64,000 nt of DNA from Xanthobacter flavus (GCF_017875275.1 NZ_JAGGML010000001.1:1054001-1118000), one strand, 5' to 3'. Shown: positions 44,289 to 53,659, numbered from the stretch's first letter. Notes: generated by a model not told the origin, from the sequence alone. Numbers and translations are program-made.

Positions 44289-44816
44289 TTGACCGGCCAG
44301 CCCCACCGCCGTCCCGCGGTCTTCCTCGATCGCGACGGCGTGCTCAACCGGGACACCGGCTATGCCCACCGGGCCGAGGATCTGGAATGGACCCCGGGCG
44401 CGCAGGAGGCGGTGCGCCGGCTCAACGATCTCGGCTATCTGGTGTTCGTGGTGACCAACCAGTCAGGGGTCGCGCGCGGCTTTTACGGCGAGGCGGACGT
44501 GGTGGCGCTTCACCGCTTCATGGCGCAAGACCTCGCTCAGGACGGCGCGCGGATCGATGACTGGCGCTACTGCCCCTTCCATCCCGAGGCGACGGTGGCG
44601 GCCTATCGCGCCGCCCACCCCTGGCGCAAGCCGGCGCCGGGCATGATCCTCGACCTCATGGCCCACTGGCCGGTCGCGGCGGAAGCGAGTCTGCTGATCG
44701 GCGACCAGCCCTCCGACATGGCGGCGGCGGCGGCGGCTGGGATCGCGGGGCACCTGTTCCCGGGCGGCAACCTGCTCGATTTCGTCGCGGCGCTCGATCT
44801 CCCGCAAGCGGGATGA
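44289..44816 (+). CDS. HAD-family phosphatase, GmhB-like (D,D-heptose 1,7-bisphosphate phosphatase type)
   Basis: HAD hydrolase of 175 aa. Nucleophile D14 and acid D16 in FLDRDGVLNRD; motif II is VVTNQSGVARG; motif III/IV is WRKPAPGMI and IGDQPSDMAAA. This is the histidinol/heptose bisphosphatase group. The zinc-loop cysteines of GmhB are mostly missing (CPFHPEATV, HPWRKP). Start is a TTG at 44289, with GAGGC about 10 nt upstream; no ATG fits. Located among polysaccharide genes, it may act in making a nucleotide-activated heptose. Confidence 0.82.
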   Translation: MTGQPHRRPAVFLDRDGVLNRDTGYAHRAEDLEWTPGAQEAVRRLNDLGYLVFVVTNQSGVARGFYGEADVVALHRFMAQDLAQDGARIDDWRYCPFHPEATVAAYRAAHPWRKPAPGMILDLMAHWPVAAEASLLIGDQPSDMAAAAAAGIAGHLFPGGNLLDFVAALDLPQAG

Positions 44817-45863
44817 TCAGGGCACCATCTGGTCGCAGCCGGGACGCTCCAGCGTGACGCAGATGGCGAGGGAGAGGCTGCGATAGTCGGGATTGTCGGG
44901 GCCGGTCGGGCCGGGCGGCACGAGGCCGAGGCCGTAGAGCATGGCCCCCGCCTTCGGGTCCGCCATCACCTGGGATAGCAGCCGGGCCGTGCGGTCGATG
45001 GTGAAGCGCGGGCCTCCCGCCTCGGACGGCATCACGGCGATGCCAAGGGCCAGCGGCCCCCGCCACAGGCTCCGATAGGCGCGGAATGCCTCCTCGGGGC
45101 TGTAGGTTGGCCCGGCGTCGTAGGACATGATGGAGACGAGGTCGATGCCCTGCGCCTCCGGCGCCTTCAGCATCGCGCGCATCATGCCCACGAACGGCCC
45201 GAACCGCGGCTCGGCGGAGGCGAAGCGGCCTTCGCCATAGGCGCCCACGCTCCAGCCGGCGACGCTGACCACCCAGGGTCGCGGCAGCGCGGCCCGCAAA
45301 TCGGCCAGCACGGCGATGGACCGGAGATCGTCTGCGCAGGCAATGCCGCCCTCTGGCTTGCGCACGCATCCGGCATCGGCGGTCTCGTAGTCGAGGTCCA
45401 CGCCGTCGGCACCGAGATCGCGCACGAGCTGCGCCAGCGCCTTAAAATCGCGGGCGTCCCAGCCGAAATAGCCCCAGCCGCCCACGGCGAGCAGCACGCG
45501 GACCGAGGGGTGGCGGGCTTTCAGTTCAGCGATCGCGCCCTTCAGCACTACGCCCGAATAAGGAAAGGCCAGCCCGGTGCCCGAGAGGTCGAGATTTCCG
45601 GAATAGGCGAGATCCGGCTTCACGAAGCCCAGCGCCACATGGGTGTAATAGCCGGGCAGGCGCGCGAGCATTGTCTCGGCGGGCGCCTGGGTCGTCACGT
45701 CCGTCCAAGAGGCGAGGTAGGCGAGGAACGGCCGGTCGCTCGCCTGCGCCCGCGCCGCCGATGCGACGGTCAGAACCAGGGCGAGAAGCGCGATGCTCAG
45801 AACACCGATGGGCCAGCCATGCCCTTGGTGACGGTGAGCAGCATGATTCTGATGTCGAACCAT
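44817..45863 (-). CDS. Secreted glycoside hydrolase family 18-type protein
   Basis: Chitinase-like TIM-barrel protein of about 348 aa. The GH18 active site DGxDxDxE is intact (DGVDLDYE), and VRVLLAVGGWGYFG (SxGG-type strand) and DLVSIMSYD agree. A hydrophobic signal ([21 protein letters not shown], cleaved after AQA) precedes it. The start is uncertain: ATG at 45863 lies inside the phosphoglycosyltransferase gene with no ribosome site; a CTG at 45800 overlaps that gene's TGA and would rely on translational coupling. It ends next to the GmhB-like gene (convergent). It may trim or release a GlcNAc-type polymer. Confidence 0.78.
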   Translation of the reverse strand: MVRHQNHAAHRHQGHGWPIGVLSIALLALVLTVASAARAQASDRPFLAYLASWTDVTTQAPAETMLARLPGYYTHVALGFVKPDLAYSGNLDLSGTGLAFPYSGVVLKGAIAELKARHPSVRVLLAVGGWGYFGWDARDFKALAQLVRDLGADGVDLDYETADAGCVRKPEGGIACADDLRSIAVLADLRAALPRPWVVSVAGWSVGAYGEGRFASAEPRFGPFVGMMRAMLKAPEAQGIDLVSIMSYDAGPTYSPEEAFRAYRSLWRGPLALGIAVMPSEAGGPRFTIDRTARLLSQVMADPKAGAMLYGLGLVPPGPTGPDNPDYRSLSLAICVTLERPGCDQMVP

Positions 45864-47212
45864 ATGGACCAGTGCTCGATGTAGAAGAGGTCGAGCTCGA
45901 CACCGCGCTCGGCCTTCTCCAGGGTGTTGATGCCCCCGCGCATGCCGTTGATCTGCGCCCAGCCGGTGATGCCCGGCTTCATGCGGTAGCGCGCCACATA
46001 CTGGCTGATGGCCTCGTAGCGGACGTTGGTGGCGACCTTCATGTTCGGCACGTGCGGACGCGGGCCAACCACGCTCATCTCTCCGCGCAGCACATTGATG
46101 AGCTGGGGCAGTTCGTCGATGGACGTGGACCGCAGGAAATTTCCGACCTTGGTGATGCGCGGGTCGTTCTTGCTGGTGCCCTTGGACCCGTCGTCGGTGG
46201 GGTCCACCCGCATGGTGCGCAGCTTGTAGCACTGGAACACGCGGTTGTTCAGGCCCACGCGCGGCTGGCGGAACAGGATGGGGCCGGGCGAGTCCAGCTT
46301 GATGGCGATGGCCGCGCCGATGAGGATTGGCGCGGTGATGAGCAGGCCGATGGCCGCCACCACGTAATCCTCCACCCCCTTGAGCAGGCCGAGCGAGCCC
46401 TTGAGCGGCTGCTGCTGCACCTGGAGGGCCGGCTCACCGGCGATGCGGGTGAGGTTGGCGTAGTTGAGCGTGAAGCGGTCAGGGTCCAGCTCGACGATGA
46501 CGTCGGCGGCGATCTGGTACATCTGGTTGGCGATGGCGCTGATGGCCGCCGGATCGTTCCAGCTCTTGGCCACCACCACGATGTCCACCGGATTGTGCTT
46601 CACATACTCGAGCAGATCCTTCAGCCCGCCCAGCACGGGCAGACCATCGGGACCCGGCGGCGGCAGGGGTGCGCCCGGCATGTGGCCGTCGTCGAAGAGC
46701 GCGACGAAGCTGAGGAGGCCGGTGTTGCCCTCCTCCTCCTCATAGCGCCGCACGAGGTCGCGGGCGCGGCCGAGATCGCCGATGGCCACGACGTTCCGGC
46801 GCAGCACCTCGTGCGTCTGCACCAGCGACATGCCGATCCGCACCAGCACGAGGCGGCCGAAGATGAGCATGAGGGTGGTGGCGACGCCCCAGCCGAGGAG
46901 CGCCCACAGATTGGTCTGGCCGATGGGGATCAGCGCGTAATAGCAGACCGCGATGACCGCGCCCGCCGGCACGACACCGACGATGATATGGCCGATCTGC
47001 CGCAACGGGCGGACATAGTGCTCGACCCGGTAGCCGCGGCCGATCTGCAAGACTTGAACATAGACGAAAATGCCAAACGCCCAAAGGATGGCAAGTTGGC
47101 TCCAGGACAGGAAGTCCCAGCGCAGATGGGCGATGATCGCGCCAAGCGCCGCCATGACGACGTCGCACGACAGGACAAGCCGATTGACCAGTCCATGGGT
47201 CCAGCGTGTCAT
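45797..47212 (-). CDS. Undecaprenyl-phosphate hexose-1-phosphate transferase (polyprenyl phosphoglycosyltransferase)
   Basis: Initiating enzyme of polysaccharide assembly, 471 aa, WbaP/WcaJ type. N-terminal four-helix membrane part (about 10-135), a central nucleotide-binding-like domain (about 140-260), TM near 285-305, then the bacterial sugar transferase domain with [49 protein letters not shown] and [12 protein letters not shown]. It loads the first sugar phosphate on undecaprenyl phosphate. ATG at 47212 follows GGGGGACG. It is transcribed with the GH18 gene downstream. HfsE/UppE are functional counterparts. Confidence 0.93.
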   Translation of the reverse strand: MTRWTHGLVNRLVLSCDVVMAALGAIIAHLRWDFLSWSQLAILWAFGIFVYVQVLQIGRGYRVEHYVRPLRQIGHIIVGVVPAGAVIAVCYYALIPIGQTNLWALLGWGVATTLMLIFGRLVLVRIGMSLVQTHEVLRRNVVAIGDLGRARDLVRRYEEEEGNTGLLSFVALFDDGHMPGAPLPPPGPDGLPVLGGLKDLLEYVKHNPVDIVVVAKSWNDPAAISAIANQMYQIAADVIVELDPDRFTLNYANLTRIAGEPALQVQQQPLKGSLGLLKGVEDYVVAAIGLLITAPILIGAAIAIKLDSPGPILFRQPRVGLNNRVFQCYKLRTMRVDPTDDGSKGTSKNDPRITKVGNFLRSTSIDELPQLINVLRGEMSVVGPRPHVPNMKVATNVRYEAISQYVARYRMKPGITGWAQINGMRGGINTLEKAERGVELDLFYIEHWSIWFDIRIMLLTVTKGMAGPSVF

Positions 47213-47382
47213 CGTCCCCCGATCCCCGCAGTCGCCGTTCGAATCCCAGGTTCCACGGTATGTGCTTCTGGTTAAGAAGTGGTGGGCAGTCAAGGATATG
47301 GCGCAAATTGTGGCGGGAAACGCCACGCTCAGCGCCCGCACCGGAGGGCAGCGCATCCGCCGCAATCGCCGGCAGCGCAAAG

Positions 47383-47414
47383 AAAAAGCCGCCGGACCTC
47401 GTGATCCGGCGGCT
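47383..47414 (-). terminator. Rho-independent terminator of the pnt operon
   Basis: Read on the minus strand: AGCCGCCGGA (47414-47405), 8-nt loop, TCCGGCGGCT (47396-47387) then TTTT to 47383. It lies 27 bp past the pntB stop. Confidence 0.88.
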
Positions 47415-47440
47415 CCATCTCGTTCGAGATTAAGGCGTCT

Positions 47441-48847
47441 TTAGTGACCGAAGGCCTTCACCACGTCTTCGGTGACCTTCTTGGCGTCGCCGAAGAGCAT
47501 CATGGTGTTGTCCTTGAAGAACAGCTCGTTCTCGACGCCGGCGTAGCCCGCCGACATGCCGCGCTTGATGAAGAGGACGGTCTTGGCCTTCTCCACGTCG
47601 AGGATGGGCATGCCGTAGATGGGCGACTGCGGATCGGTCTTCGCCGCCGGGTTGGTCACGTCGTTGGCACCGATCACGAAGGCCACGTCCGCCTGGGCGA
47701 ACTCGGAGTTGATGTCCTCGAGCTCGAACACCTCGTCGTAAGGCACCTGGGCCTCGGCGAGCAGGACGTTCATGTGGCCCGGCATGCGGCCCGCCACCGG
47801 GTGGATGGCGTACTTGACCTCGACGCCCTCCTCCTTGAGCAGGTCCGCCATCTCGCGCAGCGCGTGCTGGGCCTGCGCCACCGCCATGCCGTAGCCAGGG
47901 ACGATGATGACCTTCTCGGCATTCTTCATGATGTAGGCGGCGTCGTCGGCGGAGCCCTGCTTCACCGGGCGGGCTTCCACGTGCCCGGCGGCGCCCGCGG
48001 CGCCGGCGTCACCGCCGAAGCCGCCGAGGATCACCGAGATGAAGGAGCGGTTCATGCCCTTGCACATGATGTAGGACAGGATCGCTCCCGAGGAGCCCAC
48101 CAGCGCACCGGTGATGATGAGCGCGGTGTTGCCGAGGGTGAAGCCGATGCCGGCCGCCGCCCAACCCGAGTAGGAGTTCAGCATCGACACCACGACGGGC
48201 ATGTCCGCGCCGCCGATGGGGATGATGAGCAGGCCGCCGAGCACCAGCGACAGAACCGTGATGATCCAGAACAGCGTGATCGAGCCGGTGAGCACGAACG
48301 CGACGATAAGGATCAGCAGCAGCAGCGCGAGGCCGCCGTTGATGAGGTGGCGCGCCGGCAGCATGATCGGCTTGCCGCTCATGTTGCCGTTGAGCTTGGC
48401 GAAGGCGATGATCGAGCCGGTGAAGGTGATCGCGCCGATGGCCACGCCCAGCGACATCTCCACGAGGCTCGCCGCGTGCAGGTGGCCGGGATCGCCGATG
48501 CCGAAGGCGCGCGGCGCATAGAGCGCCGCCGCGGCGACGAGCACGGCGGCCAAGCCCACCAGCGAGTGGAAGGCGGCGACCAGCTGCGGCATCGCCGTCA
48601 TGGCGATGCGCTTGGCCACCACGGCGCCGACGCCACCGCCGATGCCGATGCCGGCGAGCACCAGCACCCAGCCGACCCCGTCGGACGGCGGGGAGAGCGC
48701 GAGCGTGGTGAGGACGGCGATGCCCATGCCCACCATGCCGAACAGGTTGCCCTGGCGCGAGGTGGTGGGATGGGAGAGGCCCCGCAGGGCCAGCACGAAG
48801 AGAATGCCTGCAACGAGGTAGAGCAGGGCGGCGAGGTTCGCGGTCAT
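47441..48847 (-). CDS. pntB: NAD(P) transhydrogenase subunit beta
   Basis: Membrane plus NADP-binding subunit of proton-translocating transhydrogenase, 468 aa. About nine helices in the first 270 residues, then domain III from about 290 (KVIIVPGYGMAVAQAQHAL, HPVAGRMPGHMNVLLAEA, GANDVTNPAAKTDPQSPIYGMP, FIKRGMSAGYAGVEN). These match PntB/NNT exactly in order. It supplies NADPH at the expense of proton motive force. Starts 10 bp after the pntAB stop. Confidence 0.97.
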   Translation of the reverse strand: MTANLAALLYLVAGILFVLALRGLSHPTTSRQGNLFGMVGMGIAVLTTLALSPPSDGVGWVLVLAGIGIGGGVGAVVAKRIAMTAMPQLVAAFHSLVGLAAVLVAAAALYAPRAFGIGDPGHLHAASLVEMSLGVAIGAITFTGSIIAFAKLNGNMSGKPIMLPARHLINGGLALLLLILIVAFVLTGSITLFWIITVLSLVLGGLLIIPIGGADMPVVVSMLNSYSGWAAAGIGFTLGNTALIITGALVGSSGAILSYIMCKGMNRSFISVILGGFGGDAGAAGAAGHVEARPVKQGSADDAAYIMKNAEKVIIVPGYGMAVAQAQHALREMADLLKEEGVEVKYAIHPVAGRMPGHMNVLLAEAQVPYDEVFELEDINSEFAQADVAFVIGANDVTNPAAKTDPQSPIYGMPILDVEKAKTVLFIKRGMSAGYAGVENELFFKDNTMMLFGDAKKVTEDVVKAFGH

Positions 48848-48857
48848 GGGCCTCGCC

Positions 48858-49313
48858 TCACTTCTTCTTGGAGTACATGGCGAGCATCCGGCTGGTCACC
48901 ATGAACCCGCCGAAGATGTTCACCGAGGCAAAGACGAGGGCGATGAAGCCGAAGATGCGCGCGCCCCAGGCGTGGCTGGAATCGCCCACCGTGGTCACGC
49001 CGACGGCGAGCAACGCGCCCACCACGATCACCGACGAGATGGCGTTGGTGACGCTCATGAGCGGGGTGTGCAGCGCCGGGGTCACCGACCACACCACGTA
49101 ATAGCCCACGAACACCGCGAGCACGAAGATGGAGAGGCGGAACACGAAGGGGTCGATGGCCCCTCCGGTCGCCGCGTGGGCGGCAGCGCCGAGGGCGGAG
49201 GCCGCCTGGTCGGCATAGAGCTGCGCTGCTTCCGCGGCCTGCCGCGCGATCTCGGCGGCGGTGCGGGCTTGAAGTGCGGCGTCCGCCGCGGACTGGGCTG
49301 TGGCGGGATTCAT
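48858..49313 (-). CDS. pntAB: NAD(P) transhydrogenase subunit alpha part 2 (membrane part)
   Basis: Small membrane subunit of 151 aa, as in the three-subunit transhydrogenases of Rhodospirillum and relatives. An Ala/Gln-rich N-terminus of about 50 residues precedes three helices ([55 protein letters not shown]). [18 protein letters not shown] is the conserved segment. Its ATG overlaps the pntAA TGA by one base. Confidence 0.95.
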   Translation of the reverse strand: MNPATAQSAADAALQARTAAEIARQAAEAAQLYADQAASALGAAAHAATGGAIDPFVFRLSIFVLAVFVGYYVVWSVTPALHTPLMSVTNAISSVIVVGALLAVGVTTVGDSSHAWGARIFGFIALVFASVNIFGGFMVTSRMLAMYSKKK

Positions 49314-50476
49314 CAGGCCGCTCCCTCGCTGCTCGCTGCGGGATTCTTGGGTGCGAAGTTCGGATGCACGATGGCGCCGTCGCGGGTGAGGAGCGTGGCC
49401 TTCACCAGCTCGTCGTCCCACTTGACGGCCAGCGCCTTGGACGCCTTGTCGACCATCGTCTCGAAGAAGTTGAACAGGTTCTTGGCGTAGAGCGGCGACG
49501 CCGAGGCGGCGATGCGGCCCGGCACGTTGAGATGGCCGACGATTTTCACATCGCCCACCCACGTCACCTGGCCGGGCACCGCGCCCTCCACGTTGCCGCC
49601 GCGCTCGACTGCCAGGTCGACCAGCACCGAGCCCGGCTTCATGGAGGCCACCATCTCCGCCGTCACCAGGCGCGGCGCGGGCCGGCCCGGGATCAGCGCG
49701 GTGGTGATGACGATGTCCTGCTTCTTGATGTGGTCGGCGACGAGCGCGGCCTGCTTGGCCTGGTACTCCGCCGACATGGGCTTGGCGTAGCCGGCCGCGG
49801 TCTCGGCCTGCTTGAATTCCTCGTCCTCCACCGCGACGAACTTGGCGCCGAGCGAGGCAACCTGCTCCTTGGCGGCGGGCCGCACGTCGGTGGCGGTCAC
49901 GATGGCGCCGAGGCGGCGAGCGGTGGCAATGGCCTGAAGGCCCGCGACGCCCGCGCCCATGATGAAGACGCGCGCGGCCGGAACGGTGCCGGCGGCGGTC
50001 ATCATCTGCGGCAGGGCGCGGTTGAACTCGGCGGCCGCATCGATCACCGCGCGATAGCCGGCGAGGTTGGCCTGCGAAGAGAGCACGTCCATCACCTGCG
50101 CACGGGTGATGCGGGGCATCAGTTCCATGGCGAAGGAAGCGATCCCGGCATTGGCCATCGCGGCCAGCGCCGCGTCATTGCCGTAGGGATCCATGATGGC
50201 GAGCACGAGGGCGCCGGGCTTGTAAGACGAAAGTTCGGCTTCCGTCGGCCGGCGGACCTTGAGTACGACTTCCGCGCCGTTGAGCGCGTCCCATGCCGAC
50301 GGGGCGATGGTGGCGCCTGCCGCCACGAAGTCGGAATCGAGAATGCCGGACTTCACGCCCGCGCCGCTCTCCACGGCCACGGATGCGCCGAGTGCGACGA
50401 GACGCTTCACCGTATCCGGGGTCGCGCCAACCCTCGGCTCGCCGAGATCGATCTCGGCGGGAACAGCGATTTTCAT
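49313..50476 (-). CDS. pntAA: NAD(P) transhydrogenase subunit alpha part 1 (NAD-binding)
   Basis: Cytoplasmic domain I, 387 aa, alanine dehydrogenase/PNT family. Motifs: [61 protein letters not shown] (NAD-binding GxGxxG), [19 protein letters not shown]. It exchanges hydride with NADH and binds PntB. Preceded by a 50-aa membrane peptide gene 36 bp upstream. Confidence 0.97.
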   Translation of the reverse strand: MKIAVPAEIDLGEPRVGATPDTVKRLVALGASVAVESGAGVKSGILDSDFVAAGATIAPSAWDALNGAEVVLKVRRPTEAELSSYKPGALVLAIMDPYGNDAALAAMANAGIASFAMELMPRITRAQVMDVLSSQANLAGYRAVIDAAAEFNRALPQMMTAAGTVPAARVFIMGAGVAGLQAIATARRLGAIVTATDVRPAAKEQVASLGAKFVAVEDEEFKQAETAAGYAKPMSAEYQAKQAALVADHIKKQDIVITTALIPGRPAPRLVTAEMVASMKPGSVLVDLAVERGGNVEGAVPGQVTWVGDVKIVGHLNVPGRIAASASPLYAKNLFNFFETMVDKASKALAVKWDDELVKATLLTRDGAIVHPNFAPKNPAASSEGAA

Positions 50477-50512
50477 TGCTTGATCTCTCCGGTGCTCCGG
50501 CCGCTCAGCGGG

Positions 50513-50665
50513 TCAGAGGAGGAAAATCCACATCAGGACGAGGATGGCAGCAACGCCGATGGTGCCCCACTTGGCGAGGGCCGTGAACATGGCGTACGTG
50601 CGCTCGTGCTCGGGATAATCGTTACCGTCTGCCGTGGCATATTCGATCGTGGCGTGTTCAGCCAT
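50513..50665 (-). CDS. aa3-type cytochrome c oxidase subunit IV family peptide
   Basis: A 50-residue membrane peptide, MAEHATIEYATADGNDYPEH then ERTYAMFTALAKWGTIGVAA and a final hydrophobic ILVLMWIFLL. The pattern DYPEHERTYxxFxxLxKW plus one helix matches the small bacterial aa3-type oxidase subunit IV family (CoxIV, PF07835-like). AGGGGGAT precedes the ATG. In many alphaproteobacteria such a gene sits directly before pntAA, as here (36 bp), with no oxidase genes nearby. The role at this location is not established. Confidence 0.85.
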   Translation of the reverse strand: MAEHATIEYATADGNDYPEHERTYAMFTALAKWGTIGVAAILVLMWIFLL

Positions 50666-50834
50666 CTTATCCCCCTGCTCCTAAGCGTCTTCTGAGGCCT
50701 TTACCGGAGATGGGAATGTCTGGCAACTGCCTTCTGGTGTACAGTATTCCAGATTAAACGACGCGATCCGCCAGTCGATCGCCGAGTTGGCAATGTTCTT
50801 GTTATGTTCCGATTTCGGTGCTAGCTTTTTGAGC
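50666..50834. other. Divergent promoter region, pnt operon and radical SAM gene
   Basis: About 170 bp, A/T-richer near 50740-50825. It must hold the pnt promoter on the minus strand. No hexamer pair stands out. Confidence 0.35.
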
Positions 50835-52205
50835 ATGAGCCCCGCACGCGATTCCCACGGCCCGCGCACCGCCGCCCCGCCCGTTCCGGGGGGACCAATT
50901 GCCGCGCCACTACACCCGGTGACGGCCAAGGCCGCGCAGACCAATGCCACACAATCGAAGGCCGCCCAGCCTAAAGCCATGTCCGGCGGGGCGCGCATTG
51001 CCTCCCCGCCGATCAAGACGCGCGCCGAGCGGATCATGGGGCGTCTCGCAGAGGAACGGCGGACGGCCGCCCCTGCCCTGCCAGATTCCTTACCCGGTCC
51101 CTTGCCCGCTGCTCTCGACGGCGAGACCGGGACGGGGGTGAAGGCCGAGCGGCGGCGTGGCCGGGGCGCGGTGTCCAACGCGGCCGGGCGCTTCGAGCCG
51201 GCCGCCCGTGTCTTGTTCGACGACGGCTGGCAGACGCTGGAAGACCTGCCGCCCTTCCGCACGGAAGTCACGGAGGAGCGGGCGCGCACCATCATCACCC
51301 GCAACCAGTCGCCCGACATCGCCTTCGACCGCTCCATCAACGTCTACCGGGGGTGCGAGCACGGCTGCATCTATTGCTTCGCGCGGCCGACCCACGCCTA
51401 TCAGGGCCTCTCCGCCGGCCTCGATTTCGAGACCAAGCTGTTCGTGAAGCCGGACGCGGCGGAACTGCTCGCGCGGGAGCTGTCGCACCCGTCCTATAAG
51501 CCGCGCGTCATCGCCATGGGGACGAATACCGATCCCTACCAGCCCATCGAACGGCGCTATGAGCTGACCCGGCGCATCCTGGAGGTGCTGGCCGATTTCG
51601 GCCATCCGGTCGGGATCGTCACCAAGTCGGCGCTGGTGGTGCGCGACATCGATATCCTCGGGCCCATGGCGGAGAAGGGCCTCGCGAAGGTCGCCATTTC
51701 CATGACCACGCTCGACCCGCACCTGTCCCGCACGATGGAGCCGCGCGCCGCCAGCCCCCATGTCCGCCTCGGCACCATCCGTCGCCTCGCCGATGCCGGC
51801 ATCCCCACCGCCGTCCTCACGGCCCCGCTCATCCCGGCGCTGAACGACATGGAGATCGAGCGCATCCTCGATGCCGCCAAGGCCGCAGGGGCGTCGGAGG
51901 CCGGCTATGTAATGCTGCGCCTGCCGCTGGAGATCGCCGACCTGTTCCGCGAGTGGCTCGTGGCGCATTTCCCGGACAGGGCCCGCCATGTGCTGAACCT
52001 GATCCGCCAGATGCATGGCGGGAAGGATTACGACTCAACCTTCGGCAAGAGGGGGCGCGGGGATGGTCCCTATGCGTGGACGGTGGGCCGCCGGTTCGAG
52101 ATCACGGCTCGCCGGCTCGGCCTCGCCGGACGCGGGCTGAAGCTCACCACCGATCATTTCCGCCGCCCAAAGCAGCCGGGCGAGCAGCTCGACCTCTTCG
52201 CGTAA
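50835..52205 (+). CDS. PA0069-family radical SAM protein
   Basis: Radical SAM enzyme of 456 aa. The cluster motif is CEHGCIYC (Cx3Cx2C) within NVYRGCEHGCIYCFARPTHA, followed by LDFETKLFVKPDAA, IAMGTNTDPYQPIERRYELT, SMTTLDPHLSRTMEPRA and DYDSTFGKRGRG, all marks of the PA0069/SPL-like group. The first 110 residues are a low-complexity Pro/Ala/Arg-rich extension. The reaction is unknown; members are related to spore photoproduct lyase-type DNA repair enzymes. Start: ATG at 50835; an upstream in-frame start at 50787 is possible. It is 8 bp before a VOC gene. Confidence 0.88.
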   Translation: MSPARDSHGPRTAAPPVPGGPIAAPLHPVTAKAAQTNATQSKAAQPKAMSGGARIASPPIKTRAERIMGRLAEERRTAAPALPDSLPGPLPAALDGETGTGVKAERRRGRGAVSNAAGRFEPAARVLFDDGWQTLEDLPPFRTEVTEERARTIITRNQSPDIAFDRSINVYRGCEHGCIYCFARPTHAYQGLSAGLDFETKLFVKPDAAELLARELSHPSYKPRVIAMGTNTDPYQPIERRYELTRRILEVLADFGHPVGIVTKSALVVRDIDILGPMAEKGLAKVAISMTTLDPHLSRTMEPRAASPHVRLGTIRRLADAGIPTAVLTAPLIPALNDMEIERILDAAKAAGASEAGYVMLRLPLEIADLFREWLVAHFPDRARHVLNLIRQMHGGKDYDSTFGKRGRGDGPYAWTVGRRFEITARRLGLAGRGLKLTTDHFRRPKQPGEQLDLFA

Positions 52206-52213
52206 GGAATGCC

Positions 52214-52663
52214 ATGACCGCGCCGGACCTCAGGCTTCATCTCGTCACGCTCGGCGTATCCGACCTCGCGCGGGCCGCCGCCTTCTATCGCGCGCTCGGC
52301 CTCAGGGAGAGCGCAGCGGCAGAGGGAGAAGCGGGCAACGTCGCCTTCTTCCACGCTGGCAATGTGGTGCTGAGCCTCTTTCCCCGGGATCGCCTCGCGG
52401 CGGACGCGACGCTGGACGACACCCCGCCGCAGGCCTTCTCCGGCGTGACGCTCGCCTGCAACGTCGGTTCACCGGAAGAGGCCGGGGACCTGATCGCGCG
52501 GGCGAAAGCGGCGGGCGGGCGCGTGGTGAAGCCGGCGCAAAAGGCGTTCTGGGGTGGAACGAGCGGCTATTTCGCCGACCCCGACGGGCATCTGTGGGAG
52601 GTCGCCCACAATCCCTTCTTCCCCTTCGATGCGGAGGGCCGGCTGGTGCTGCCGGGCGCGTGA
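52214..52663 (+). CDS. VOC (glyoxalase/bleomycin-resistance fold) family protein
   Basis: A 149-aa protein with two beta-alpha-beta-beta-beta modules. TLGVSDLARAAAFYRALGL and the closing GYFADPDGHLWEVAHNPFF are typical. A metal-ligand Glu is E in LWEVAHN; the N-terminal ligand position has H9/T11. TAAGGA precedes the ATG, 8 bp after the radical SAM gene. Substrate unknown. Confidence 0.85.
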   Translation: MTAPDLRLHLVTLGVSDLARAAAFYRALGLRESAAAEGEAGNVAFFHAGNVVLSLFPRDRLAADATLDDTPPQAFSGVTLACNVGSPEEAGDLIARAKAAGGRVVKPAQKAFWGGTSGYFADPDGHLWEVAHNPFFPFDAEGRLVLPGA

Positions 52664-52665
52664 GA

Positions 52666-53379
52666 TCAGGGCGCGGTGCGCCGGTCGCTGCCATAGGCGC
52701 GCAGGAACACCCGCACCGCGCCGCGCACCGACTTCTCCACCGCCGCCGGATCGGGCGCATCCGGCGCGCCGACGAGGACGGGAATGGTCACGCCATCCTT
52801 GCAGAGGGTGAGGAACTGGCTGGCCGCCTGATCCACGTCCTCGATGTCGAGCAGGCCCTGCTGCACCTTGATGCGCAGGAACACCGAGAGGCGCGAAATG
52901 CCTGCGCACGGTCCGGCTTCGAAGAAGCGTCGCCCCACGTCGGGAAACTTGCCGGAGATGGCGATGACGGTCCGCAGCAGGGCGATGCTGCTGGGACGCA
53001 GGATGGCCGCGACGAAAGAGCGGCCGATCTTGGTCAGCGCCGCCTCCAGATCCTCTTCATCCGGATCCACCACGAACATGCGTTCGGCGGTCTCGCAGCA
53101 TTCGCTGGAGACGAGCTCGGCGAAGAGGTCGTCCTTGTTCTCGAAATAGACGTAGAGCGTGCCCTTGGAGACCCCGGCCGCGCGGGCGATGTCGCCCATG
53201 CTGGCGGCATCGAAGCCACGGTCGAAGAACACCTGCCGCGCGCCGGCGAGGATCTGGTTGCGCTTTTCAGGATCCTGGCCCGCGCCGGACGCGCCTTCGT
53301 GCGCATCACTCGGTGCGCTCTCTTGCGAGCCGATCGCCTGTCTAGGCTCGAGGGCGATATCGCCGTCCCTGTCCATCAT
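52666..53379 (-). CDS. TetR/AcrR family transcriptional regulator
   Basis: Repressor-type regulator of 237 aa from ATG at 53379. The N-terminal helix-turn-helix (about 38-85) reads [19 protein letters not shown] in outline ([30 protein letters not shown]), followed by the helical ligand domain with a C-terminal TetR_C-like part. An unusual charged 35-aa lead precedes the HTH; later Met starts exist only at 53376. Two matching 15-bp palindromes lie about 200-270 bp upstream. No divergent transport gene is adjacent, so autoregulation is the only visible target. It is convergent with the VOC gene. Confidence 0.87.
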   Translation of the reverse strand: MMDRDGDIALEPRQAIGSQESAPSDAHEGASGAGQDPEKRNQILAGARQVFFDRGFDAASMGDIARAAGVSKGTLYVYFENKDDLFAELVSSECCETAERMFVVDPDEEDLEAALTKIGRSFVAAILRPSSIALLRTVIAISGKFPDVGRRFFEAGPCAGISRLSVFLRIKVQQGLLDIEDVDQAASQFLTLCKDGVTIPVLVGAPDAPDPAAVEKSVRGAVRVFLRAYGSDRRTAP

Positions 53380-53569
53380 CCTGCGCGTCTCTTCGTCATG
53401 TCTTCGTTCTCGGTCATCGCCCATCCTGCGCGCAAGCGCATTGACGGCCCCGAAGCGCCTTGCACCGCGGCCATGGCAACGATGCCACACGGGTCGCTTT
53501 GGTGCCGACGACAGGCCATGCGAGCGAACGCGGGGTCACCGCCCGAAGGCCTTCGCAAGAATTTTTGTG

Positions 53570-53584
53570 ACCGAACCGTTCAGT
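53570..53584. promoter_or_regulatory. Operator-like palindrome 1 upstream of tetR-type gene
   Basis: ACCGAACCGTTCAGT: 6 of 7 arm pairs symmetric around C53577. It shares the pattern ACC-R-AACCGTTC-R-GT with the second site 62 bp away (six helical turns). TetR-family operators are usually of this size. Confidence 0.6.
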
Positions 53585-53631
53585 TCGCTGTTGCTTTGCC
53601 GAAAGCGGTGCGATATGTCAATGTTCATCGA

Positions 53632-53646
53632 ACCAAACCGTTCGGT
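53632..53646. promoter_or_regulatory. Operator-like palindrome 2 upstream of tetR-type gene
   Basis: ACCAAACCGTTCGGT: 6 of 7 arm pairs symmetric around C53639; differs from site 1 at two positions. Two copies with the same centre in one promoter region make chance unlikely. Confidence 0.6.
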
Positions 53647-53659
53647 CAGCCCCTTGGAA

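Noticed and set aside
47444-48904. 486-codon open frame antisense to pntB
   Set aside because: Product is a His/Asp/Gly/Arg-rich shadow; pntB on the other strand is certain.
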